In this document: positions 41,604 through 49,482 of the stretch, piece by piece
How the letters are laid out: each line of letters starts with the position of its first letter
Position numbering within the stretch: position 1 is the first letter of the stretch
NCBI RefSeq assembly: GCF_001424265.1
Contig: NZ_LMOV01000002.1
Coordinates: forward strand, 1-64,000
Direction of reading: 5' to 3'
From: Acidovorax sp. Leaf160
Lineage (GTDB): Bacteria; Pseudomonadota; Gammaproteobacteria; Burkholderiales; Burkholderiaceae_C
DNA length: 64,000 bases
Translations under genes and position numbers: made by a program
The notes under the pieces: model-generated
Database searches by the model: none
What the model saw: only the letters and a program-made list of their open reading frames with translations
Told to the model about the DNA's origin: nothing

Positions 41604-42575
41604 ATGCCCCAGCCTGCCGTTTTTCTGACCCCCAAGATGCGCGACGTGCTCGACCGCATGGTTCGCGCCGGCCGCCCGCCGCTGCACACCCTGGGCCCGG
41701 TGCGCGCCCGCGCCGCGTACGAATCCGGCGCAGGCGTGCTGGAAGTGCCCAAGGCCCCGCTGGCCCGCGTGGAGGAGCTGGGCATTCCGGCGCGCGACGG
41801 GGCGGTGCTGCCCGCGCGGCTCTACGCCCCCGTGGCGGCCGGCGACTCCGCCGGCGCCGGCCTGCCGCTGCTGCTCTACCTGCACGGCGGCGGATTCACG
41901 GTCGGCAGCGTGCAGACCCACGACGTGCTGTGCCGCGAACTGGCGCGCCTGGCCGGCTGCATGGTGGTGTCGCTGGACTACCGGCTGGCGCCCGAGCATC
42001 GGTTCCCCACCGCATCGAACGACGCCTGGGACGCCCTGGCCTGGCTCGCCGCGCAGGCGGCTGCGCTGGGCGCGGACGCGACCCGGCTGGCCGTGGGCGG
42101 CGACAGCGCCGGCGGCACGCTGGCGGCTGTGAATGCCATCCTGGCGCGCGATGCGGGCCTGCCGCTGGCGCTGCAGCTGCTGTTCTACCCCGGCACGACG
42201 GCGCACCAGGACACGGAATCGCACCGCCGCTTCGCCCACGGCCTGGTGCTGGATGCGGAGGCCATCGACTGGTTCTTCAGCCAGTACATCGAGCACCCGC
42301 AAGACCGCGAGGACTGGCGCTTCGCACCGCTGCTGGCACCCGACGTGGACGGCGTCGCCCCCGCCTGGGTGGGCCTGGCCGAGTGCGACCCGCTGGTGGA
42401 CGAAGGCGTGGCGTATGCCGACCGCCTGCGCGCCGCCGGCGTGCCGGTGGACCTGGAGATCTACCGGGGCGTCACACATGAATTCATCAAGATGGGCCGC
42501 GCCATTCCCGAAGCGCGCCAGGCGCATGCCGACGCCGCCCGCGCCCTGCGCAACGCCTTCGGACTGGAGCCATGA
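41604..42575 (+). CDS. Alpha/beta hydrolase, HSL (hormone-sensitive lipase) family
   Basis: A 323-residue esterase/lipase of bacterial family IV. The oxyanion motif HGGG lies near residue 95, the nucleophile elbow GDSAGG near 165, and the acidic residue in ECDPLVDEG. The catalytic His is in GVTHEFIKMG. DYRLAPEHRFP is also characteristic. It hydrolyses short-chain esters; the substrate is unknown. The ATG at 41604 gives a normal length; it lacks a strong ribosome-binding site. The thioesterase-GNAT fusion starts 4 nt after its stop. Confidence 0.92.
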   Translation: MPQPAVFLTPKMRDVLDRMVRAGRPPLHTLGPVRARAAYESGAGVLEVPKAPLARVEELGIPARDGAVLPARLYAPVAAGDSAGAGLPLLLYLHGGGFTVGSVQTHDVLCRELARLAGCMVVSLDYRLAPEHRFPTASNDAWDALAWLAAQAAALGADATRLAVGGDSAGGTLAAVNAILARDAGLPLALQLLFYPGTTAHQDTESHRRFAHGLVLDAEAIDWFFSQYIEHPQDREDWRFAPLLAPDVDGVAPAWVGLAECDPLVDEGVAYADRLRAAGVPVDLEIYRGVTHEFIKMGRAIPEARQAHADAARALRNAFGLEP

Positions 42576-42579
42576 CCCC

Positions 42580-43560
42580 ATGACCGCGCCTTCCACTCCT
42601 TCCACCCCTTCCACGCTTTCCACGTCCTCGGCCCCGTCGACGCGTCCCGCCGCCCTGTCGGCCGACCGGCCCCGCCGCGCCCAGTTCCGCTGCCTGCACC
42701 GCCTGCGGGTGCGCTGGGCGGAGGTGGACATGCAGAAGATCGTCTTCAACGCCCACTACCTCATGTATGCCGACAACGCCATGGGCGAGTACTGGCGCCA
42801 GCTGGCCGTGCCGTACGAGGCTGGCATGCAGGCGCTCGGCGGCGAGCTGTACGTGAAGAAGGCGGAGGTGCAATACCACGCCTCCGCCCGGCTCGACGAC
42901 GTGCTCGACGTGGGCCTGCGCTGCCTGCGCATCGGCCGCTCGTCGCTGCAGTTCGTGTTCGGCATCTTCTGCGGCGACCGGCTGCTGGTGTCGGGCGAGC
43001 TGATCTACGTGTTTGCCGACCCTGCGACCCAGACCTCGCGCCCGGTGCCGGAGGCGCTGCGCGCCATGATCGAACGCTTCGAGGCGGGCGAGCCGATGGT
43101 GGAAGTGCGGGTGGGTGACTGGGCGACCTGGGGCCCGGCTGCGTCCGCCCTGCGCACCGAGGTGTTCGTGGCGGAGCAGGGCATTGCGGCTGCCCTGGAG
43201 CAGGACGGCCGCGACGCCGACGCCGTGCATGCCGTGGCGTTCAACCGCCTGGGGCTGCCGGTGGCGACCGGCCGGCTGCTGCGCGGTGACGCCGGTGAAG
43301 GGCTCATCGGCCGCATGGCGGTGGACCGGGCCGTGCGCGGCCAGGGCTGGGGGCGCGAGGTGCTGGATGCGCTGGTGGATGCCGCTGCGCAGCGGGGCGA
43401 CGGGCGGGTCACGCTGCATGCGCAGGCGACGGCCGAAGCGTTCTACCGGCGGGCCGGCTTCTCGGTGCGGGGCGAGCCGTACGAGGAAGCCGGCATTCCC
43501 CACGTCACCATGCAGCGCCAACTGTGCACTGCTATCGAATCAGGAGCTGCCTGCGCTTGA
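42580..43560 (+). CDS. Fusion of YbgC-type thioesterase and GNAT acetyltransferase
   Basis: 326 residues with two domains. After a Ser/Thr/Pro repeat tail (residues 1-28), residues of about 38-165 are a 4HBT/YbgC hotdog domain (RVRWAEVDMQKIVFNAHYLMY, with the catalytic Asp in EVDMQ; KKAEVQYHASARLDD). Residues of about 175-315 are a GNAT domain (LRTEVFVAEQGI, MAVDRAVRGQGWGREVL, EAFYRRAGFSVRGE). Both are usually separate proteins. The last ten or so residues (CTAIESGAACA) are encoded by the start of a palindromic repeat, so the natural end of the GNAT domain seems to have been replaced by repeat sequence. It is probably co-transcribed with the esterase. Confidence 0.87.
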   Translation: MTAPSTPSTPSTLSTSSAPSTRPAALSADRPRRAQFRCLHRLRVRWAEVDMQKIVFNAHYLMYADNAMGEYWRQLAVPYEAGMQALGGELYVKKAEVQYHASARLDDVLDVGLRCLRIGRSSLQFVFGIFCGDRLLVSGELIYVFADPATQTSRPVPEALRAMIERFEAGEPMVEVRVGDWATWGPAASALRTEVFVAEQGIAAALEQDGRDADAVHAVAFNRLGLPVATGRLLRGDAGEGLIGRMAVDRAVRGQGWGREVLDALVDAAAQRGDGRVTLHAQATAEAFYRRAGFSVRGEPYEEAGIPHVTMQRQLCTAIESGAACA

Positions 43561-43592
43561 TTCACCGGCGCTTCAAGCCATTTTTACCTGAA
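43530..43592 (+). repeat. GCTA-palindrome repeat, copy 5 (plus)
   Basis: It begins with GCTATCGAATCAGGAGCTG at 43531, continues with GCGCTTGATT and ends with GCCATTTTTACCTGAAA. The first half encodes the C-terminus of the thioesterase-GNAT fusion and its stop codon. It is paired with the inverted copy at 43600-43635. Confidence 0.8.
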
Positions 43593-43599
43593 AGTATTG

Positions 43600-43635
43600 G
43601 CAGGGCGGGCGCAGGCAGCTATTGATTCGATAGCT
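43600..43635 (-). repeat. GCTA-palindrome repeat, copy 6 (inverted, facing copy 5)
   Basis: Positions 43609-43634 are an inverted copy of 43531-43556, 24 of 26 bases identical. The two copies can form one long hairpin with a 52-nt loop between the convergent fusion gene and ygfZ. It may serve as a two-way terminator or be a nested composite element. Confidence 0.78.
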
Positions 43636-43661
43636 TCCGCGCCCAGCGAGAAGGGCGCGCC

Positions 43662-44615
43662 TCAGATGTCTTCCAGCAGCGCGTAGGGCAGCGGCTGCAG
43701 CGTCAGCGCCGGGCCGTCCGCACTGGTTACGGTCAGCGCCGGGCCGTCGGCCGCGCTGATCTGCATGGAGACGATCAGGTCCACGCCGTCGCCGGGCGCC
43801 GGGGCGGCCTGCACCACGGTGCCCACCGGCTGCTCCGCGTCGCCGCCTGCGAACACTTCGCTGCCTACCGCCACGGTGGACGCCACATCCGGCGCGGCAT
43901 CCGGCGCCACGTGCGCCAGGTACGCACGGCGCTTGAGCGTGCCGCGGAACTGGCTGCGCGCCACCACTTCCTGGCCGGGGTAGCAGCCCTTCTTGAAATT
44001 GACGCCGCCCACCGACTCGTAATTGAGCATCTGCGGAACGAAGGCCTCGACCACGGGCGCCGTCAGCGTCGCCACGCCGCTTTGCACTTCGCTCCACTGC
44101 CAGAGTGCCTCGCTCAGGCTGGCGCCGGCTGGCGCTGGCGTGCCTGCCGGCGCCACCCACAGCGCCCGCGGCTGGCCCTGCGCCGGGTAGAGGCGCACGG
44201 CGGTGGCGCCGTCCACGTCGCGCTTGGCCCAGGGAGCCTGCGCACCCTCCAGCAGCGCTTCGGCGGCGGACCCGGCCAGCCCGCAGAGGGCGAAGTCGCC
44301 CGTGGCGTCGGTTAGCCGGGCCTTGGCGCGCAGGACGAACATCGACAGGCGCTTGAGCGTGGGCGCCAGCAGGTCATGCGAGCAGATCAGCAGCACCTCG
44401 GTGGCACTGCGCTTGAAGCCGATGAAGCTCGCCTGCATGCGGCCCTTGGCCGACAGGAAGGCGGCCAGGCGGGCCTCCTGCAGGCCCAGCAGGGCGAAGT
44501 CCTGCGTCAGCTGGCCGTGCAGAAAGGCGGCGGCATCAGCGCCTTCGACGCGGATCACGCCGAGATGCGAGAGCGGCGCGACGCCGTCCAGAAGCGGGGG
44601 CTGGGAAGAAGTCAT
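43662..44615 (-). CDS. ygfZ: YgfZ-type folate-binding Fe-S cluster repair protein
   Basis: A 317-residue GcvT-like protein. The diagnostic motif K-G-C-Y-x-G-Q-E is present (KKGCYPGQEVVARS, about residues 206-219), as is FLHGQLTQDFALL near residue 35. YgfZ/IBA57 proteins act with tetrahydrofolate in assembly or repair of iron-sulphur enzymes such as MiaB. The C-terminus contains a direct duplication (SADGPALTVT and SADGPALTLQ; DNA 43702-43718 and 43732-43748). The ATG at 44615 was chosen by homology, and the gene is divergent from mltG with 45 nt between starts. Confidence 0.92.
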   Translation of the reverse strand: MTSSQPPLLDGVAPLSHLGVIRVEGADAAAFLHGQLTQDFALLGLQEARLAAFLSAKGRMQASFIGFKRSATEVLLICSHDLLAPTLKRLSMFVLRAKARLTDATGDFALCGLAGSAAEALLEGAQAPWAKRDVDGATAVRLYPAQGQPRALWVAPAGTPAPAGASLSEALWQWSEVQSGVATLTAPVVEAFVPQMLNYESVGGVNFKKGCYPGQEVVARSQFRGTLKRRAYLAHVAPDAAPDVASTVAVGSEVFAGGDAEQPVGTVVQAAPAPGDGVDLIVSMQISAADGPALTVTSADGPALTLQPLPYALLEDI

Positions 44616-44660
44616 GCCTGAATTATGATGCCCGGTTCCTTTCATACAGGCAGCAGGGTC

Positions 44661-45668
44661 GTGCGTCGTTTCCTCGCATTGGTGTTGGTCATTCTTCTTG
44701 CGGCGGGCGCCACGGCGGCCTGGTGGCTGCACGCGCCCATGCCGGTGGCGCCCCGCACCGGCGTGGCGCCGGGCGATCCGCTGGAGCTGGCCATCGAGCC
44801 CGGCACCACCCCACGCGGCGTGGCCCAGGCCGTGGCCGCCGCGGGCGTGGCCATCGACCCCCGGCTGCTCTACGCCTGGTTCCGGGTGTCGGGGCAAGAC
44901 CGCCTCATCAAGGCCGGCAACTACGAGATTCCGGTGGGCACCACCCCGCGCGAGCTGCTGCAAAAGCTGGTGCGCGGCGAGGAAGCCCTGCGCGCGGTCA
45001 CGCTGGTGGAGGGCTGGACCTTCCGGCAGGTGCGCCAGGCGCTGTCGCGCGAGGAGCAATTGAAGCCCGAAACCGCCAACCTGCCCGAGGCCGAGATCAT
45101 GCAGCGCCTGGGCCGCCCGGGCGTGGCGGCGGAAGGCCGGTTCTTCCCCGACACCTACACCTACGCCAAGGGCAGCAGCGACCTGGCGGTGCTGCGCCGC
45201 GCGCTGCACGCCATGGACAAGAAGCTGGAGGCCGCCTGGGCGCAACGCGCCGCCGATACGCCGTTGAAGTCGCCCGACGAGGCGCTGACGCTGGCCAGCA
45301 TCGTCGAGAAGGAGACCGGCCGCGCCTCCGACCGCGCGCAGATCTCCGGCGTGTTCACCAACCGCCTGCGCATCGGCATGCTGCTGCAGACCGATCCGAC
45401 GGTGATCTACGGCATGGGCGAGAAGTTCGACGGCAACCTGCGCCGCCGTGACCTGCAGACCGACACGCCCTGGAATACCTACACCCGCGCCGGCCTGCCG
45501 CCCACGCCCATCGCCATGCCCGGCAAGGCGGCGCTGCTGGCCGCCGTGCAGCCCGAGCGCACGCAGGCGCTGTATTTCGTCTCGCGCGGTGACGGCACCA
45601 GCCATTTCAGCCCGACGCTGGACGAACACAACCGCGCCGTGAACCGCTACCAGCGCGGCCAGCAGTGA
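44661..45668 (+). CDS. mltG: MltG endolytic peptidoglycan transglycosylase (YceG)
   Basis: 335 residues. One N-terminal membrane anchor ([20 protein letters not shown]), a LysM-like region, then the YceG domain ([48 protein letters not shown]). The catalytic Glu lies in SIVEKETGR, and [10 protein letters not shown] and YNTY-like [14 protein letters not shown] follow. It cleaves nascent glycan strands in the periplasm. The GTG at 44661 is preferred. ATGs at 44625 and 44628 would add a polar leader, and TATGAT at 44624-44629 looks like a promoter -10 box. First gene of mltG-tmk-holB-pilZ. Confidence 0.92.
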   Translation: MRRFLALVLVILLAAGATAAWWLHAPMPVAPRTGVAPGDPLELAIEPGTTPRGVAQAVAAAGVAIDPRLLYAWFRVSGQDRLIKAGNYEIPVGTTPRELLQKLVRGEEALRAVTLVEGWTFRQVRQALSREEQLKPETANLPEAEIMQRLGRPGVAAEGRFFPDTYTYAKGSSDLAVLRRALHAMDKKLEAAWAQRAADTPLKSPDEALTLASIVEKETGRASDRAQISGVFTNRLRIGMLLQTDPTVIYGMGEKFDGNLRRRDLQTDTPWNTYTRAGLPPTPIAMPGKAALLAAVQPERTQALYFVSRGDGTSHFSPTLDEHNRAVNRYQRGQQ

Positions 45669-46384
45669 CCCCGCCCGGCATGGATGCACACACCTTGACC
45701 CCTGATCACGCAACGCCTGCGAAAGCCGGGCTCTTCATCACCTTCGAGGGGATCGACGGTGCGGGCAAGTCCTCGCACATCGATGCGCTGGCCGCCGCCC
45801 TGCGCGGGCAGGGCCGCCAGGTGGTGGTGACCCGCGAGCCCGGCGGCACCCCGCTGGCCGAGAAGCTGCGCACCCTGCTGCTGAACGATGCGATGGACCC
45901 GCTGACCGAGGCCCTGCTGGTCTTCGCCGGCCGGCGCGACCATCTCCGATGCGTGATCGAACCCGCCCTGGCGCGGGGCGACGTGGTGCTGTGCGACCGC
46001 TTCACCGACGCTACCTTTGCCTACCAGGGCGCGGGCCGGGGCTTCGACATTCGTCTGCTATCGATTCTGGAGCGCATGGCCCAGGCTGCATCTGCGCCGG
46101 AGGGCGATTTCATTCGTAATCCCGACCTCACGCTGTGGTTCGACCTGCCCCCCGCCGACGCCGCCGCCCGGCTGGCCGCGGCGCGCACGCCTGACCGGTT
46201 CGAGTCGCAGCCCGAGGACTTCTTCGCCCGCGTGGCCCAGGGCTATGCCGACCGCGCCGCGGGCGCGCCGGAACGATTCGTGCGGCTGGATGCGCGCCAG
46301 GAACGCAGCGCCGTCTGGGCGCAACTGGCGGCGGCGCTGGCCGCACGCGGCCATCTGCCCGCTGCGGCGGAGGGCTCGGCATGA
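45665..46384 (+). CDS. tmk: Thymidylate kinase
   Basis: 239 residues, phosphorylating dTMP to dTDP. P-loop [12 protein letters not shown], the DR(F) motif [17 protein letters not shown], and [22 protein letters not shown] at 45665 overlaps the mltG stop (GTGA); the ATG at 45680 is an alternative. Between GRG and PDLTL there are 26 residues instead of about 18 in the E. coli enzyme, and the DNA there (46055-46117) matches the palindromic repeat family, so part of this helix-loop seems repeat-derived. All catalytic motifs remain intact, and the enzyme is essential, so the insertion must be tolerated. Confidence 0.94.
   Translation: MTPPGMDAHTLTPDHATPAKAGLFITFEGIDGAGKSSHIDALAAALRGQGRQVVVTREPGGTPLAEKLRTLLLNDAMDPLTEALLVFAGRRDHLRCVIEPALARGDVVLCDRFTDATFAYQGAGRGFDIRLLSILERMAQAASAPEGDFIRNPDLTLWFDLPPADAAARLAAARTPDRFESQPEDFFARVAQGYADRAAGAPERFVRLDARQERSAVWAQLAAALAARGHLPAAAEGSA
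46055..46117 (+). repeat. GCTA-palindrome repeat, copy 7 (remnant inside tmk)
   Basis: TGCTATCGATTCTGGAGC (46056-46073) matches copy 5 (43530 onwards) at 16 of 18 positions. The end, GGGCGATTTCATTCGTAAT, parallels GGCCATTTTGATTCGAAAA of copy 4. The middle has diverged and the second arm of the stem is lost. The reading frame is kept. Confidence 0.55.
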
Positions 46385-47412
46385 GCCCGGCGCCGGTCAC
46401 CGCCGACGGCGCGGCGCCAGTGCCCGTCGCGCCCTGGATCGCCCAGCAGCGGCAGTCCCTGCTGGCGCAGCGCGGCCATGCCTGGCTGCTGCAGGGCCCC
46501 TCGGGCCTCGGGCAGTACCCGTTGGCGCTGGAGCTGGTGCGCGCCTGGCTGTGCGATGCGCCCACGGCGGGCGGCGCCTGCGGCGTCTGCACGAGCTGCC
46601 ATGCCATCGACGTGCGCGCCCATGCCGACCTGTGCGTGCTGATGCCCGAGACCCAGATGATGGAGCTGGGCTGGCCCCTGCCCGAGAAGGCGCAGGCCGA
46701 CATCGACGACAAGAAACGCAAGCCCAGCCGCGAGATCCGCGTGGACGCGATGCGCGACGCGGTGGAATTCTGCCAGCGCACCTCCGCGCGCGGGCGCGGC
46801 AAGGCGGTGCTGGTGTATCCGGCCGAGCAGATGAACCACGTCACGGCCAACGCGCTGCTGAAGACGCTGGAGGAGCCGCCGGGCGACGTGCGCTTCGTGC
46901 TGGCGACGGAAGCGGCGCACCAGCTGCTGCCCACCATCCGCAGCCGCTGCCTGGGCCACACGATGGTCTGGCCGCAGGACGCCGCCATGCACGACTGGCT
47001 GGCAGGGCAGGGCGTCGCACCCGGCGCGGCCACCGCGTTCCTGCGGGCGGCGGGTGGCCGTCCCGACGACGCCCTGGCGCTGGCCCGCGCCGGCCGCAGC
47101 CCCGAGGCCTGGTCGCGCCTGCCCAAGGCGATGGCCCGTGGCGACGTGACCGCGCTGGCCGACTGCTCGCCTGCCCAGGCGGTCGATGCGCTGCAAAAGC
47201 TCTGCCACGACCTGCTGGCGCATCGCGTGGGCGCCGCGCCGCGCTATTTCGACGCGGCCGACCTGCCTGCGCCGCCGGGTATCGGCCCGCTCACCCGCTG
47301 GGGCCGCGCGCTGGCCCGGGAGGCCCGTACGGCGGAGCATCCGTTCAACGCCGGCCTGATGCTGGAGGCTCTGGCGGCCCAGGCGCGAAACGCCCTACAC
47401 TCAAAACACTGA
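46381..47412 (+). CDS. holB: DNA polymerase III subunit delta' (clamp loader)
   Basis: A 343-residue HolB. The AAA-like domain begins [20 protein letters not shown]; the P-loop Lys is replaced by Gln, consistent with delta' being a non-ATPase clamp-loader subunit. A zinc-type cluster [11 protein letters not shown] follows (about residues 64-75). [23 protein letters not shown] and TIRSRC are conserved clamp-loader motifs. It opens and loads the beta sliding clamp. ATGA overlap with tmk. Confidence 0.94.
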   Translation: MSPAPVTADGAAPVPVAPWIAQQRQSLLAQRGHAWLLQGPSGLGQYPLALELVRAWLCDAPTAGGACGVCTSCHAIDVRAHADLCVLMPETQMMELGWPLPEKAQADIDDKKRKPSREIRVDAMRDAVEFCQRTSARGRGKAVLVYPAEQMNHVTANALLKTLEEPPGDVRFVLATEAAHQLLPTIRSRCLGHTMVWPQDAAMHDWLAGQGVAPGAATAFLRAAGGRPDDALALARAGRSPEAWSRLPKAMARGDVTALADCSPAQAVDALQKLCHDLLAHRVGAAPRYFDAADLPAPPGIGPLTRWGRALAREARTAEHPFNAGLMLEALAAQARNALHSKH

Positions 47413-47443
47413 TGAAGCCGTCCTCCACCGCCGCCACACGCCC

Positions 47444-47803
47444 ATGAACAGCTCCCTCAACGCGCCGCGCCCCAGCGTCATGCAGCTGGCCATCAAGGAG
47501 AAGGCGGCCCTCTACGCGGCCTACATTCCGTTCTTCGCCGAGGGCGGCATCTTCGTTCCGACGGCCCGCGAATACCGCCTGGGTGACGACGTCTACGTGC
47601 TGCTGACGCTGCCCGAAGACACGCAGCGCTACCCCGTCGCCGGCAGGGTGGCATGGGTCACGCCCGCCCGTGCGGCGGGCAACCGCACGCAGGGCGTGGG
47701 CATCCAGTTTCCGAAAGACGAGAAGTCGCGCCAGCTGAAAGCGAAGATCGAGGAGATCCTCGGCTCGACCCTGGGCTCCGACCGGCCGACCCAGACGATC
47801 TGA
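47444..47803 (+). CDS. PilZ-domain protein
   Basis: A 119-residue single PilZ domain of the type IV pilus PilZ type: LYAAYIPFFAEGGIFVPT, YVLLTLPEDTQRYPVAGRVAWVTP, GVGIQF. The RxxxR and D/NxSxxG residues that bind c-di-GMP in other PilZ proteins are not seen, as is usual in this subgroup, which acts with the pilus assembly ATPase. It lies 31 nt after holB, an arrangement common in proteobacteria. A strong terminator follows. Confidence 0.92.
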   Translation: MNSSLNAPRPSVMQLAIKEKAALYAAYIPFFAEGGIFVPTAREYRLGDDVYVLLTLPEDTQRYPVAGRVAWVTPARAAGNRTQGVGIQFPKDEKSRQLKAKIEEILGSTLGSDRPTQTI

Positions 47804-47831
47804 GCCGCCCGGGCTCGCTGCGGCGCTCCCC

Positions 47832-47866
47832 ATGCCGACCGTGCACCCCGGTCGGCATTTGTTTTT
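47832..47866 (+). terminator. Rho-independent terminator after pilZ
   Basis: ATGCCGACC (47832-47840) and GGTCGGCAT (47850-47858) form a perfect 9-bp stem with a 9-nt loop, followed by TTGTTTTT. It ends the mltG-tmk-holB-pilZ operon. Confidence 0.92.
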
Positions 47867-47944
47867 GTGGATACTGCCGGTGCTGCGCCGCCCGGGGCCG
47901 TGCGCCGCCCAGCCTGGCCCATCCGTTCCGTCATCTCGTACCGC

Positions 47945-48754
47945 ATGTTCACCGACTCCCATTGCCACCTCAACTTTCCCGAGCTGCTCGAGCAGCTGCC
48001 ACAGATCCGGCAGGCCATGGCCGAAGCCCGCGTGGACCGGGCGCTCTGCATCTGCACGACGATGGAGGAATTCGCCGGGGTCCATGCGCTTGCCACCGCG
48101 CATGACAACTTCTGGTCCACGGTGGGGGTGCACCCCGACAACGAGGGGGTGACCGAGCCGTCGCTGCAGGACCTGCTGGACGGGGCCGCGCTGCCCCGCG
48201 TGGTGGCGATCGGCGAAACCGGGCTCGACTACTACGGCATGGAAGACCGCAAGGGCGGCCGCTCGGTGGCCGATCTGGGATGGCAGCGCGAGCGCTTCCG
48301 CACCCACATCCGTGCCGGCCGGGCGGCGCGCAAGCCGCTGGTCATCCATACCCGCAGCGCATCGGACGACACCCTCGCCATCCTGCGGGAAGAGGGCGAG
48401 GACGGCGCCGGCAACCGGGCCGGCGGCGTCTTCCACTGCTTCACCGAAACGGCCGAGGTGGCGCGCGCGGCGCTCGACCTGGGCTACTACATCTCCTTTT
48501 CGGGCATCGTCACCTTCAAGAACGCGCAGCATCTGCGCGACGTGGCCGCCTTCGTGCCGATGGACCGGCTGCTGATCGAGACCGACAGTCCCTACCTGGC
48601 GCCGGTGCCCTATCGCGGCAAGACCAATAATCCCTCGTATGTGCCGTTCGTGGCGCAGCAGCTGGCGGCCGTCAAGGGCGTGACGGTCGAGGAAGTGGCC
48701 CACGCCACCAGCCGCAATTTCGACAACCTGTTCTTGAAAGGAGCGACGCCATGA
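47945..48754 (+). CDS. TatD-family metal-dependent deoxyribonuclease
   Basis: A 269-residue TIM-barrel hydrolase of the TatD/YcfH type. Metal ligands: H-x-H in DSHCHLNF (residues 6 and 8), Glu in AIGETGLDYYG, His in LVIHTRSA, His in FHCFTE and Asp in IETDSPYLAPVPYRGK. YcfH-type proteins follow tmk-holB in many bacteria, as here. Proposed roles are 3'-5' nuclease activity and DNA repair. The ankyrin gene overlaps its stop (ATGA). Confidence 0.93.
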   Translation: MFTDSHCHLNFPELLEQLPQIRQAMAEARVDRALCICTTMEEFAGVHALATAHDNFWSTVGVHPDNEGVTEPSLQDLLDGAALPRVVAIGETGLDYYGMEDRKGGRSVADLGWQRERFRTHIRAGRAARKPLVIHTRSASDDTLAILREEGEDGAGNRAGGVFHCFTETAEVARAALDLGYYISFSGIVTFKNAQHLRDVAAFVPMDRLLIETDSPYLAPVPYRGKTNNPSYVPFVAQQLAAVKGVTVEEVAHATSRNFDNLFLKGATP

Positions 48755-49425
48755 TCCACCGGCGGCATTGCATGACCTGGATGGCGCTGCTGGCGATGGG
48801 CGGCTGCGCCCATGCCGGCGCCTACGACGACTTCTTCACGGCGATCATCCGCGACGATGGCGGTGCCATCAACGCCCTGGTGCGCCGCGGCTTCGACCCC
48901 AACACCCGCGATCCCAAGGGCCAGGTCGGCCTGACGCTGGCGCTGCGCGAAGGCTCCATGAAGGCGTTCGACGCCTTGATGAAGGCCCCCGGCATCAAGG
49001 TGGAGGCGCGCAACGCGCAGGACGAAAGCCCGCTGATGATGGCTGCGATCAAGGGCAACCTGCCGGCTGCCCGCGCGCTCATCGCCAAGGATGCCGACGT
49101 CAACAAGACCGGCTGGGCGCCGCTGCACTACGCGGCTTCCTGCACCACCGACGATGCCGCGGCGATGACCAACCTGCTGCTGGAGAACCACGCCTACATC
49201 GACGCCGGCTCACCCAACGGCACCACGCCGCTGATGATGGCCGTGCGCTATGGCGCCGCCGACGTGGCCCGCGTGCTGCTGAAGGAGGGTGCGGACGTCA
49301 CCATCAAGAACCAGCTCGGCATGACGGCGCATGACTTCGCGGTGGGGGCCGACCGCAAGGACATGGTGGAACTGATCGCCGAGGCCATGCGCCGCCGGCA
49401 GCCGCCGCGCCAGGGCAAGTGGTGA
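48751..49425 (+). CDS. Exported ankyrin-repeat protein
   Basis: 224 residues. A signal peptide (MTWMALLAMGGCAHAGA) can be cut after AHA; the Cys at the end of AMGGC is a weak lipobox. Then come about five ankyrin repeats, for example ESPLMMAAIKGNLPAARALIAKDADVN, GWAPLHYAASC, GTTPLMMAVRYGAADVARVLLKEGADV and GMTAHDFAV. Exported ankyrin proteins next to tatD recur in beta-proteobacteria, as far as I recall. It would act in the periplasm as a protein-binding scaffold; partner unknown. Confidence 0.85.
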   Translation: MIHRRHCMTWMALLAMGGCAHAGAYDDFFTAIIRDDGGAINALVRRGFDPNTRDPKGQVGLTLALREGSMKAFDALMKAPGIKVEARNAQDESPLMMAAIKGNLPAARALIAKDADVNKTGWAPLHYAASCTTDDAAAMTNLLLENHAYIDAGSPNGTTPLMMAVRYGAADVARVLLKEGADVTIKNQLGMTAHDFAVGADRKDMVELIAEAMRRRQPPRQGKW

Positions 49426-49482
49426 ACCGCCGCTGAGGGCGGCAGGGGCGCCCTTGCCCCGGCCTGGGGCTCAGGCGGTTCA
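49423..49482. repeat. Inverted repeat spanning the stops of two convergent genes
   Basis: TGAACCGCC (49423-49431) and GGCGGTTCA (49474-49482) are perfect inverted copies. Each arm starts with the stop codon of one of the flanking convergent genes (ankyrin, msbA). The symmetry probably gives a two-way hairpin, although no T run follows. Confidence 0.55.
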
